A stretch of DNA of 34,562 bases from DASZOC01 sp035550975 (lineage in GTDB: Bacteria > Actinomycetota > CADDZG01 > WHSQ01), in NCBI GenBank assembly GCA_035550975.1, contig DASZOC010000039.1, positions 1 through 34,562 on the forward strand. The letters are read 5' to 3'. A program made the translations under genes and the position numbers. The notes under the pieces are model-generated. The model did no database searches, had not been told where the DNA came from, and saw nothing but the letters and a program-made list of their open reading frames with translations. The first letter of the stretch is position 1, and the number at the start of each line of letters is the position of its first letter. Of this stretch, positions 14,567-21,518 are shown piece by piece.

Positions 14567-15034
14567 ATGTACTGCACGAACTGCGGCCACCGCAATCCCG
14601 AAGGAGCCAACTTCTGCTCCTCGTGTGGCAGCGCGCTCGGCGAGAAGACCGGCAGCGACACGACGATCACGTTCATGGCGGGCGAGCTCGAGACCGACCT
14701 CGAAGAAGAGATCCACATCGCGCCCGAGGATCTCGAGGGAGGGCGGGGCGTCCTGATCGTCAAGCGGGGACCGAACGCGGGGAGCAAGTTCTTCCTCGAC
14801 TCCGACGCAACCACGATCGGGCGTCACCCGAATTCCGACATCTTCTTGGACGACGTGACGGTGTCGCGGCGCCATGCGGAGATCCGCCGGTCGGAAGGAT
14901 CCTTCTCGCTGCACGACGTCGGCAGCCTCAACGGGACCTACGTCAACAGGGATCGCGTCGAGGAAGGGCCGCTCGCCTCCGGTGACGAGATCCAGATCGG
15001 GAAGTTCAAGCTCGTGTTCTTGACGGGGTCGTAG
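14567..15034 (+). CDS. garA: GarA/OdhI-like FHA protein with zinc ribbon
   Basis: 155 residues. An N-terminal zinc ribbon (C3xxC6 and C17xxC20), then SDTTITF (Thr32/Thr33), the counterpart of the ETTSVF motif phosphorylated by PknB/PknG in GarA and OdhI, then an FHA domain (TIGRHPNSDIFLDDVTVSRRHAEI .. GSLNGTYVN, about residues 82-130). In the family the unphosphorylated FHA domain binds 2-oxoglutarate dehydrogenase and glutamate enzymes to control the TCA/glutamate branch; phosphorylation makes it bind itself and switch off. As I recall, the zinc ribbon is absent from M. tuberculosis GarA but occurs in other actinobacterial FHA proteins. ftsR follows 2 bp after the stop. Confidence 0.88.
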   Translation: MYCTNCGHRNPEGANFCSSCGSALGEKTGSDTTITFMAGELETDLEEEIHIAPEDLEGGRGVLIVKRGPNAGSKFFLDSDATTIGRHPNSDIFLDDVTVSRRHAEIRRSEGSFSLHDVGSLNGTYVNRDRVEEGPLASGDEIQIGKFKLVFLTGS

Positions 15035-15036
15035 CG

Positions 15037-15735
15037 GTGCCGCTGTCTCGCTCGCGTGACTACCTCAGCATCGGCGAGGTATTGGAGAGCGTCCGTGGCG
15101 ACTTCCCGGACGTCAGCATCTCGAAGATCCGCTTCCTCGAGTCCGAAGGTCTGATCCAGCCGGAACGAACCGCATCGGGCTACCGGAAGTTCTACGACGC
15201 GGACGTCGAGCGGCTGCGCTACATCCTGAGCCTCCAGAGGGACCAGTTCCTGCCCCTGAAGGTGATCAAGGACCGGCTGGCGGGCCGGTCCAACGGGGGC
15301 GAAGCGCCACCCGCGGCCCCCGCCCCGCAGGGTTCGCAGGCCGCAACTGCCCCCGTCGCTCCCGCCGCCACCGAGCTGAATCTGACGCAGGCCGAGCTGG
15401 CCGAGGCGGCGGGGCTGTCGGAGCGTGAGCTTCAGGGCCTGACGGACTTCGGCATCGTCGCGCCGGACAAAGCCGTCTATGACGGTGACGACCTCATCGC
15501 GGCCAAGGCGGCGGCGGGCCTGTTCCGCTACGGGGTCGAGCCGCGCCATCTGAAGATGTACCGCAACTTCGCGGAACGGGAGAGGGCGCTCTTCGAGCAG
15601 ATCGTCTCGCCCCTCGCCAGGCGGAAGGACCCGGACGCGCAGCGCCAAGCGGCCGCCGCGATCAGAGACATCGCTCGCCTCGCCCAGCAGTTCCGCGACG
15701 CGATCCTGCGTTCGTCGACGCGCGACCTTCTTTAG
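15037..15735 (+). CDS. ftsR: MerR-family regulator, FtsR (Rv1828) type
   Basis: 232 residues. An N-terminal winged helix with YLSIGEVLESV..ISKIRFLESEGLIQPERTASGYRKF, a helical linker, an Ala/Pro-rich spacer (about 85-115) and a second domain (LTQAELAEAAGLSERELQGLTDFGI). This two-domain layout, directly after gcvH and garA, matches Rv1828/FtsR, which in corynebacteria activates ftsZ. There are no Cys metal ligands, so it is not a metal-sensing MerR. GTG 15037 lies 2 bp after garA. The target genes are not visible here. Confidence 0.85.
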   Translation: MPLSRSRDYLSIGEVLESVRGDFPDVSISKIRFLESEGLIQPERTASGYRKFYDADVERLRYILSLQRDQFLPLKVIKDRLAGRSNGGEAPPAAPAPQGSQAATAPVAPAATELNLTQAELAEAAGLSERELQGLTDFGIVAPDKAVYDGDDLIAAKAAAGLFRYGVEPRHLKMYRNFAERERALFEQIVSPLARRKDPDAQRQAAAAIRDIARLAQQFRDAILRSSTRDLL

Positions 15736-15767
15736 TCGACGAGTGGATCTATCGACTTATCGACTTC
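15736..15767 (+). repeat. Iteron array J (4 x 8 bp), at the start of the carboxypeptidase gene
   Basis: Octamers tcGACgag, tgGATcta, tcGACtta, tcGACttc. The first base of the GTG start codon (15743) is the last base of unit 1, so units 2-4 encode the first residues of the signal peptide (V-D-L-S-T-Y-R-L). It starts at the end of the ftsR stop codon. Confidence 0.7.
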
Positions 15768-16876
15768 GGGTTCTCGCCGGCGTCGCCGTCGCGGTTCTCG
15801 GAGCCGGCGCGACGCCTGCGGGGGCGGCGCCCGAGAACCTCACCTGCACCGCCTGCTACCTCGTCGACGACACCGGCACGGTCCTGTTCGATCGAGCGGG
15901 GGACGTCGCCCTTGCGAACGCCAGCACGACGAAGATGACGACCGCGCTCGCGGCGCTCGAGCGACTCGCGCCGGACGACCGGGTGACGGTGTCACCACGG
16001 GCGGCCGGGACCGGCGGAGGAGGCCTCGACCTCGAGGCGGGGTCGGTCTATACCGTCGAGACGCTGCTCCATGCGCTCCTCATGACGTCGTCCAATGACG
16101 CCGCGGTCGCGCTGGCGGAGGCGACCGCGGGCTCCGAGGCCGCGTTCGTCGAGGCGATGGAACGATACGCCGCAGGTCTCGGCGCCACCGACACGTCCTA
16201 CGCCACCGCTCATGGCCTCGACATGCCGGGACACGCGTCGTCGGCGGCCGATCTTGCCGTGATCGCTCGGGCGTTGCTGGAGGTTCCGCTGCTCGCCGAC
16301 ATCGTCGCGCGCGCCGAGGCGTCGGTGCCGGGGCCCGATGGTGGCATCCTGCTGGAGAACCGTAACCTTCTACTCGAGACTTATCGTGGCGCCACCGGTG
16401 TCAAGACCGGGTTCACGGCGGACGCCGGAAACGTACTGGTCGCGTCCGCCGAGCGACACGGTCGGCGGCTCATCGCGGTTGTCATGCACTCGGTCGACGC
16501 GACCGCGGATGCCACCGCGCTGTTGGACCACGGCTGGGACCGTCTCCGGCGGACGCCCCTCCTGCGGGGCGGAACGGCGGTGGGGGCGGTCGTGCTCGAC
16601 GGAGGTTCGACGGTGGCAACCGCCGCGGGCACGGTCCGCGGCGCGTACGACCCCGCGACCGTCACCCACGTCTTCGAGCCTGCAGCGACCATACGGCTGC
16701 CGGTCGCGGCGGGAGACGTGATCGGCAGGGTCTCGGTCCGCGCCGGCGACCGGACGCTGTCGAGCGTGCCGGCAGTAGCGGGGTCCGAGGTCCGGGCCGC
16801 GCGCCGCTCGGCGGTGGCCGACGCGGTGGCGTCGTTGATCGCGGCCCTCGCGCCGGTTGTCGGGGTCGGGCGCTGA
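15743..16876 (+). CDS. D-alanyl-D-alanine carboxypeptidase (peptidase S11, DacF/DacB type)
   Basis: 377 residues with a Sec signal peptide (hydrophobic core 10-24, cleavage likely after PAGAA near residue 29). Penicillin-binding motifs: S61-T-T-K64, S116-S-N118 and K221-T-G223, in the spacing of low-molecular-mass PBPs. It should trim the terminal D-Ala of peptidoglycan stem peptides outside the membrane. The C-terminal 100 residues form a beta-rich PBP5-like tail region without a clear membrane anchor. GTG 15743 lies inside iteron array J, and the array encodes the first eight residues. hpt follows 26 bp downstream. Confidence 0.9.
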   Translation: MDLSTYRLRVLAGVAVAVLGAGATPAGAAPENLTCTACYLVDDTGTVLFDRAGDVALANASTTKMTTALAALERLAPDDRVTVSPRAAGTGGGGLDLEAGSVYTVETLLHALLMTSSNDAAVALAEATAGSEAAFVEAMERYAAGLGATDTSYATAHGLDMPGHASSAADLAVIARALLEVPLLADIVARAEASVPGPDGGILLENRNLLLETYRGATGVKTGFTADAGNVLVASAERHGRRLIAVVMHSVDATADATALLDHGWDRLRRTPLLRGGTAVGAVVLDGGSTVATAAGTVRGAYDPATVTHVFEPAATIRLPVAAGDVIGRVSVRAGDRTLSSVPAVAGSEVRAARRSAVADAVASLIAALAPVVGVGR

Positions 16877-16902
16877 CGAACGAAGCGTCCCCGGCGCAGG
16901 TC

Positions 16903-17466
16903 TTGATCGATCGCGCGACGCTGGCTCGGCGGGTCGCCGATATGGGCACCGAGCTGAGTGCGGCGTTCGGCGGGTCGCAGCCACCGATCGCCGTGTCGAT
17001 ACTCAAAGGATCGACGCTGTTCCTCGCCGACCTGACGCGGGGTATGGCTATCGACGTCGAGATCGAGTTCATGTCGATCACTTCGTATGCCGAGCCCGGT
17101 GGTCGTTCCGGCGTCGTGAAGATCGTCAAAGACCTCGACTCCGACATCTCCGGGCGGGACGTCCTCATCATCGAGGACATCGTCGACACGGGATTGACCT
17201 TGACGTACCTGCGCCGGACCTTGGAGAGCCGCGGCCCGCGGACGCTGCGCACGGTGACGCTTCTGGACAAGGCAGTGCGGCGGATCGTCCCCGTGTCCGT
17301 CGAGCACACCGGCTTCGAGATCGACGATGTCTTCGTCGTCGGTTACGGGCTCGATTTCCAGGGTCGCTACAGGAACGTGCCGGACATACTGGCGGTGCAC
17401 GATGTCGCACGGCTCGCGAACGACCCGGACCTTCTCGTCGCGGACCTGTTCGGGCAGCCTGGATAG
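16903..17466 (+). CDS. hpt: Hypoxanthine(-guanine) phosphoribosyltransferase
   Basis: 187 residues. The PRPP-binding loop VLIIEDIVDTGLTL and the early SILKGSTLFLADL segment identify HPRT, which salvages hypoxanthine and guanine to IMP and GMP. The TTG start at 16903 is the only ordinary start in frame near the family N-terminus (LIDRATLARRV); GCAGG lies just before it. It sits 26 bp after the carboxypeptidase gene in the same direction, probably co-transcribed. Confidence 0.92.
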   Translation: MIDRATLARRVADMGTELSAAFGGSQPPIAVSILKGSTLFLADLTRGMAIDVEIEFMSITSYAEPGGRSGVVKIVKDLDSDISGRDVLIIEDIVDTGLTLTYLRRTLESRGPRTLRTVTLLDKAVRRIVPVSVEHTGFEIDDVFVVGYGLDFQGRYRNVPDILAVHDVARLANDPDLLVADLFGQPG

Positions 17467-17480
17467 GCGGGCGACTCTGT

Positions 17481-17486
17481 TAGTTT
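17481..17486 (+). promoter_or_regulatory. -10 element, probable leaderless start of the DUF151 gene
   Basis: TAGTTT (TANNNT type) ends 7 bases before ATG 17494, with no ribosome-binding site between. No convincing -35 is seen. The spacing matches those of garA and yjbQ. Confidence 0.4.
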
Positions 17487-17493
17487 CGATGCC

Positions 17494-17973
17494 ATGCTGG
17501 AGCTGTCGCTGGTGGGGGTGCGGGTCGAGCTTCCGTCGAACCAGCCGATCGTGTTGCTCAAGGAGGTCAACGGCGAGCGGTACCTCCCGATCTGGATCGG
17601 CGCGGTCGAAGCGACCGCGATCGCGTTCGCGCTCCAGGGGATAGAGACCCCCCGGCCCATGACGCACGACCTCCTCCGCGACATCCTCAACGAGACCGAC
17701 GTCAGCGTCGACCGGATCCTGATCAACGACCTCGTCGATTCGACGTTCTTCGCGACGATCAGGATGGGACACGACGGCAAGGCCGTCGAGGTCTCGTCGC
17801 GCCCCTCGGACGCCATCGCGCTCGCGGTGCGGATCAACGCTCCTATCTACGCGGCCGAAGAGGTGCTCGACCAGGCGGGCATCGAGCTGAAAGACGAAGA
17901 GGAGAGCGAGGTCGAGAAGTTCCGCGAGTTCCTCGATCAGGTGAGCCCGGCCGACTTCGCCGGCGACTCCTGA
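17494..17973 (+). CDS. Bifunctional nuclease family protein (DUF151)
   Basis: 159 residues. LPIWIGAVEATAIAFALQG, RPMTHDLLRDIL and SSRPSDAIALAVRINAPIYAAEEVL are the signature blocks of the DUF151 / bifunctional nuclease family (Rv1829 in M. tuberculosis lies at the same place, between two MerR genes). Plant members were reported to cut RNA and DNA; the bacterial role is unclear. The acidic C-terminus (about 130-150) is typical. It probably has its own leaderless promoter. Confidence 0.9.
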   Translation: MLELSLVGVRVELPSNQPIVLLKEVNGERYLPIWIGAVEATAIAFALQGIETPRPMTHDLLRDILNETDVSVDRILINDLVDSTFFATIRMGHDGKAVEVSSRPSDAIALAVRINAPIYAAEEVLDQAGIELKDEEESEVEKFREFLDQVSPADFAGDS

Positions 17974-18007
17974 TACCTCAACCTCAACCGAGACTCGACG
18001 CTTATCG

Positions 18008-18036
18008 TTGACAGCGCGCGCGCGAGGGCCTACGAT
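18008..18036 (+). promoter_or_regulatory. Strong sigma-70-type promoter of the merR-gcvT-gcvP operon
   Basis: TTGACA (18008-18013), 17-nt spacer, TACGAT (18031-18036). The predicted start is about 18042-18044. A perfect 6-bp hairpin (GCCCGT 18042-18047, loop AACT, ACGGGC 18052-18057) would form the very 5' end of the transcript. GGGGAGGA precedes the merR ATG. This is one of the clearest promoters in the window and probably drives merR through the PIG-V-like gene. Confidence 0.75.
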
Positions 18037-18085
18037 TCCAAGCCCGTAACTACGGGCGTGTCGTTCACCACGTAGGGGAGGAACC

Positions 18086-18574
18086 ATGGAGGCTCTCGAG
18101 ACGCAGGGGTATCGCGGCCCGCAGACGTGCAAGATCGTGGGGATCACTTACCGCCAGCTCGACTACTGGACGCGGACGGGCCTCGTCGCTCCTACGATCC
18201 AGGAAGCGCAGGGATCGGGCACCCAACGCGTGTACTCGTTCAACGACCTCCTCCAGCTCAAGGTCATCAAGAGCCTGACCGATGCCGGGGCGAGCTTGCA
18301 GAAGGTTCGCCAGGCGATCGACTACGTGCGTGATCATCTCGACGACGACTGGTCCCGAGTCACGATCGTGACGGATGGTGCAGGCGTATACGCGTGCACA
18401 TCGGACGCCGAGGTCGTGGACCTGCTTCGATCCGGGCAGGGAGTGCTCGGCGCGATCGTGGCGGTCGACAAGATCAAAGAGCAGCTGCGCGGCACGCTGC
18501 GCGAACTCCGTCCCGCGGACGCTTCGCTGGGTTACGTTTCCAAAGACGAGAAAGCGAAGGCCGGGGAGGGGTAG
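18086..18574 (+). CDS. MerR-family regulator (Rv1830 type)
   Basis: 162 residues. Winged-helix MerR domain: CKIVGITYRQLDYWTRTGLVAPTIQEAQGSG..RVYSFNDLLQLKVIKSLTDAGASLQKVRQAI, then a C-terminal sensor-like region (ACTSDAEVVDLLRSGQGV). Position after the DUF151 gene and before glycine-cleavage genes matches Rv1830 of M. tuberculosis, a growth and division regulator. ATG 18086 has a strong GGGGAGGA upstream. It heads an operon with gcvT and gcvPAB, so control of glycine cleavage is possible but unproven. Confidence 0.88.
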   Translation: MEALETQGYRGPQTCKIVGITYRQLDYWTRTGLVAPTIQEAQGSGTQRVYSFNDLLQLKVIKSLTDAGASLQKVRQAIDYVRDHLDDDWSRVTIVTDGAGVYACTSDAEVVDLLRSGQGVLGAIVAVDKIKEQLRGTLRELRPADASLGYVSKDEKAKAGEG

Positions 18575-18633
18575 TCATCCCAGCAGCATCCGTACCACAC
18601 GGAACCGATCCCAGGTTCCTCGATGATGGTGCT

Positions 18634-19059
18634 GTGACCGGTCCGGACGCCCCTTTACCTCACGAGCTCGTTGCCTTCGCGCACAACAGCGAGCGTCAGT
18701 TCGCGAAGCTGCTCGACTTCTACGAGATCGCGTGGTCCTACGAGCCCACTACCTTCGACATCGAGTGGGGCCGGGACGGCAAGGCGACGCAGCGGTTCTC
18801 GCCGGACTTCTACCTGCCGGCGTTCGACCTCTATATCGAGATCACGACGCTGAACCAGAAGCTCGTGACGAAGAAGAACCGCAAGTGCAGGCGGCTTCAG
18901 CAGCTCTATCCCGATGTCAAATGCAAGATCCTTTATCAGCGCGACTACCTGAACCTGCTCTGGAAGTACGGCCTCGAGGAGCCGTCACAAGGGCTGACTG
19001 CCGAGCCGGTGTCGGCCGACGCGCAGAGGAGCCTCTTCGGGATCCCACTGGCCGGCTGA
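18634..19059 (+). CDS. Small PD-(D/E)XK nuclease-like protein of unknown role
   Basis: About 141 residues from GTG 18634. The centre reads FSPDFYLPAFDLYIEITTLNQKLVTKKNRK: the pattern PD-x(8-10)-(D/E)-x-(T/K) on predicted strands, followed by a basic helix, resembles the PD-(D/E)XK nuclease core (PD then EIT). The later KCKILYQRDYLNLLWKYG segment is also recurrent in actinobacterial relatives, as far as I recall. The third catalytic position is Thr rather than Lys, with Lys residues just after, so activity is uncertain. It lies between merR (60 bp upstream) and gcvT (1 bp downstream), and so is co-expressed with glycine cleavage. No partner methylase or toxin is seen. Confidence 0.6.
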   Translation: MTGPDAPLPHELVAFAHNSERQFAKLLDFYEIAWSYEPTTFDIEWGRDGKATQRFSPDFYLPAFDLYIEITTLNQKLVTKKNRKCRRLQQLYPDVKCKILYQRDYLNLLWKYGLEEPSQGLTAEPVSADAQRSLFGIPLAG

Positions 19060-19060
19060 G

Positions 19061-20140
19061 ATGGCCGGCTACAAAGCGACTCCGTTGCTCGAGATCCACC
19101 GTTCGCTCGGCGCGAAGCTGATCGACTTCGCCGGGTGGGATATGCCCCTGCAGTACTCGGGCGTGATCGCGGAGCACAACGCGGTGCGAAGCTCGTGCGG
19201 ATTGTTCGACGTGACGCACCTCGGCAAGCTGTCGGTGAGCGGGCCGACCGCGGGCGAGGCGCTGCAAGTCGCGCTGACGGCCGACGTCGAGGGGCTCGCA
19301 CCGGGCCGCGCGACCTACTCGCTGGTGTTGACCGAGGACGGCGGATGCATCGACGACGTCTTCGTGTACCGCATCGCGCGCGACGAATGGCTGGTGGTGC
19401 CGAACGCAGCGAACGTCGAGCCGGTGGCGGCCGCGATCGCCGACGCGGGAGGCGAGGTGGTCGACGCGTGGGACCGCTACGCGATCTTGGCGCTGCAAGG
19501 TCCCGATTCCTTCGCCGTCTTCGATCGGGTGTTCCCAGGCACCGATGCCGCCGCGATGAAGCTGTACTCGTTCGGGACGATCGAGCTCGCCGGGAGCCGG
19601 GCCCTCGTCGCTCGGACCGGGTACACGGGCGAGCGGGGGTTCGAGATCTACGTCGCGTTCGACGCGGCCGAGAAGGTGTTCACGGCGCTGTTGGATGGGG
19701 GAGCGGCGCCGGTCGGTCTCGGTGCCCGGGACACGCTGCGGCTCGAGATGGGGTACGCGCTCTACGGGCACGAGATCAGCCTCGACATCAACCCTCTCGA
19801 AGCCGGTCTCGGTTGGGCGCTGTCGTGGGAGACGCCGTTTCGAGGGCGTGACGCGCTCGCCGCGATCAAGGCCGCGAGGCCGCGCCGGAAGCTGTTCGGG
19901 GTCCGGTGTCGCGACCGTGGCGTCCCGCGCCAGGGCTACCACGTCAGCCATGACGGCATCCCGGTCGGCGACGTCACGAGCGGCAACCATTCGCCGACGC
20001 TCGGAACGGGTATCGCGCTCGTCCTCGGGCCGCGCGACACGGTGCCCGATCCCGGGGCGATCGTCGCGATCGAAGCGCGGGGGCGAGCGATCGCAGGCGA
20101 TATCGTCAAGCCGCCTTTCGTCGGCAAGGGTCGAGGCTGA
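19061..20140 (+). CDS. gcvT: Aminomethyltransferase, glycine cleavage T protein
   Basis: 359 residues. LIDFAGWDMPLQYSGVIAEHNAVRSSCGLFDVTHLGKL at the N-terminus, RTGYTGERGFEIY in the middle and the C-terminal DVTSGNHSPTLGTGIAL are GcvT signatures. It transfers the methylene group from GcvH-bound glycine to tetrahydrofolate, releasing ammonia. ATG 19061 begins 1 bp after the preceding stop, without its own ribosome-binding site, so it relies on coupling. Iteron array K separates it from gcvPA. Confidence 0.95.
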   Translation: MAGYKATPLLEIHRSLGAKLIDFAGWDMPLQYSGVIAEHNAVRSSCGLFDVTHLGKLSVSGPTAGEALQVALTADVEGLAPGRATYSLVLTEDGGCIDDVFVYRIARDEWLVVPNAANVEPVAAAIADAGGEVVDAWDRYAILALQGPDSFAVFDRVFPGTDAAAMKLYSFGTIELAGSRALVARTGYTGERGFEIYVAFDAAEKVFTALLDGGAAPVGLGARDTLRLEMGYALYGHEISLDINPLEAGLGWALSWETPFRGRDALAAIKAARPRRKLFGVRCRDRGVPRQGYHVSHDGIPVGDVTSGNHSPTLGTGIALVLGPRDTVPDPGAIVAIEARGRAIAGDIVKPPFVGKGRG

Positions 20141-20171
20141 TTACTTGTCGACATATCGATAGATAGCTAGG
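20140..20171 (+). repeat. Iteron array K (4 x 8 bp), gcvT/gcvPA junction
   Basis: Octamers atTACttg, tcGACata, tcGATaga, taGCTagg. It begins at the last base of the gcvT stop and ends on the gcvPA ribosome-binding site. It is the rightmost array; none is seen in the remaining 14 kb. Confidence 0.68.
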
Positions 20172-20177
20172 AGCGAA

Positions 20178-21518
20178 GTGGATTTCCTGCCGCACACGCC
20201 CGCCGACGACAGCGCGATGCTTGCCGCGATCGGCGTCGCCACGCTCGACGAGCTGTTCGACGCCGTCCCTGCGGGCGTTCGCGTCGAGGGCGACCTGGAC
20301 GTCGGAGCGGCGCTCGACGAGGTCTCGCTGCTGGACCACATGGCCACGCTCGCGGCGCGATCGCGCGGCGCCAGCGAGCTGGCGTGCTTCGCGGGGGGAG
20401 GGGCCTACGACCACTACGTCCCTGCTGCCGTCCGCGCGCTCGCGTCCCGCGCCGAGTTCGCCACTTCCTATACGCCCTACCAACCGGAGCTGTCGCAAGG
20501 CGTCCTGCAGGCGATCTACGAGTTCCAGACCGCGATATGCGAGCTGTTCGGCATGGACGCGGCGAACGCGTCGCTATACGACGGCGCCAGCGCCCTGGTC
20601 GAAGCCGTGAACCTCGCGGCCCGGGTGACGAAGCGGGAGCGGGTCGTGGTTGCGGGCAGCATGCACCCTCATTACCTCGACGTGCTGCGGACGTATACCT
20701 CAGGTTTAGGCTTTGACATTGCGACGGCTCCGTTCGGAGACGCAGGCGTCGTCCAGTGGAGCCGGGTCGACGCCGGGGGTGCCGCCGCGGTCGTGGTCCC
20801 GTACCCGAACTTCTTCGGCCGCCTCGAAGACGTGCGTGGTGCGGTCGCTGCAGCGCACGACGCCGGTGCACTCGCCGTCGTGATGGCCGACCCCACTGCC
20901 ATGGGCGTTCTGGAAGCACCCGGTGAGATCGGGGCGGACGTCGTCGTGGGGGAGGGGCAAGGGCTCGGGACCGCGCTGTCCTACGGTGGGCCGTACGTGG
21001 GGTTGTTCGCCACGAAGCTCGACCTCGTGCGCCAGGTCCCCGGGCGTATCGCGGGCGAGACGGTGGACGCCGACGGTAGACGCGCGTTCGTCCTGACCCT
21101 CCAGGCGCGCGAGCAACACATCCGTCGCGCCAAGGCGACGTCGAACGTTTGCACGAACCAGACGTTGATGGCGATAGCTGCAGCGATCCACCTCGCGTGG
21201 CTCGGCCCGAGAGGCCTCGAGCAGCTCGGGCGTCTGTGCCTCGCGAACACGGCTGCCGCCGCGCGCCGTCTGGCGGCGATCCCCGGATGCGAGATCGCGT
21301 TCGAGGGCTCGCGGTTCAAAGAAGTCGTCCTCCGCACTCCGGCACCGGCGGCGGACCTCGCGCGGCGTCTCGCCGACCGTGGGTTCCTCGTGGGGCCCGC
21401 GTTGGGCCGCTGGTTCCGTGACCTCGACGACTGCCTGTTGATCGCGGTGACCGAGCGGCGGACGCCGGACGAGATCGACGCTCTGGCCGAAGCGATCGAG
21501 AAAGAGCTGGCGGGATGA
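20178..21518 (+). CDS. gcvPA: Glycine dehydrogenase (decarboxylating) subunit 1
   Basis: 446 residues, the N-terminal half of the P protein in its split form. DFLPHTPADDSAMLAAIGV, the GGGAYDHYVPAAVRAL block, YTPYQPELSQGVLQAIYEFQTAI and GYWHP-type later segments are typical. The heterodimer with GcvPB decarboxylates glycine with PLP. GTG 20178 has TAGGAG (20168-20173), which coincides with the end of iteron array K. It overlaps gcvPB by 4 bp. A split P protein differs from the single-chain GcvB of mycobacteria. Confidence 0.94.
   Translation: MDFLPHTPADDSAMLAAIGVATLDELFDAVPAGVRVEGDLDVGAALDEVSLLDHMATLAARSRGASELACFAGGGAYDHYVPAAVRALASRAEFATSYTPYQPELSQGVLQAIYEFQTAICELFGMDAANASLYDGASALVEAVNLAARVTKRERVVVAGSMHPHYLDVLRTYTSGLGFDIATAPFGDAGVVQWSRVDAGGAAAVVVPYPNFFGRLEDVRGAVAAAHDAGALAVVMADPTAMGVLEAPGEIGADVVVGEGQGLGTALSYGGPYVGLFATKLDLVRQVPGRIAGETVDADGRRAFVLTLQAREQHIRRAKATSNVCTNQTLMAIAAAIHLAWLGPRGLEQLGRLCLANTAAAARRLAAIPGCEIAFEGSRFKEVVLRTPAPAADLARRLADRGFLVGPALGRWFRDLDDCLLIAVTERRTPDEIDALAEAIEKELAG

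Noticed and set aside
152..20171. Iterons as CRISPR array or canonical parS
   Set aside because: Units are 8 bp, contiguous and degenerate, without spacers; none resembles the parS palindrome TGTTTCACGTGAAACA.
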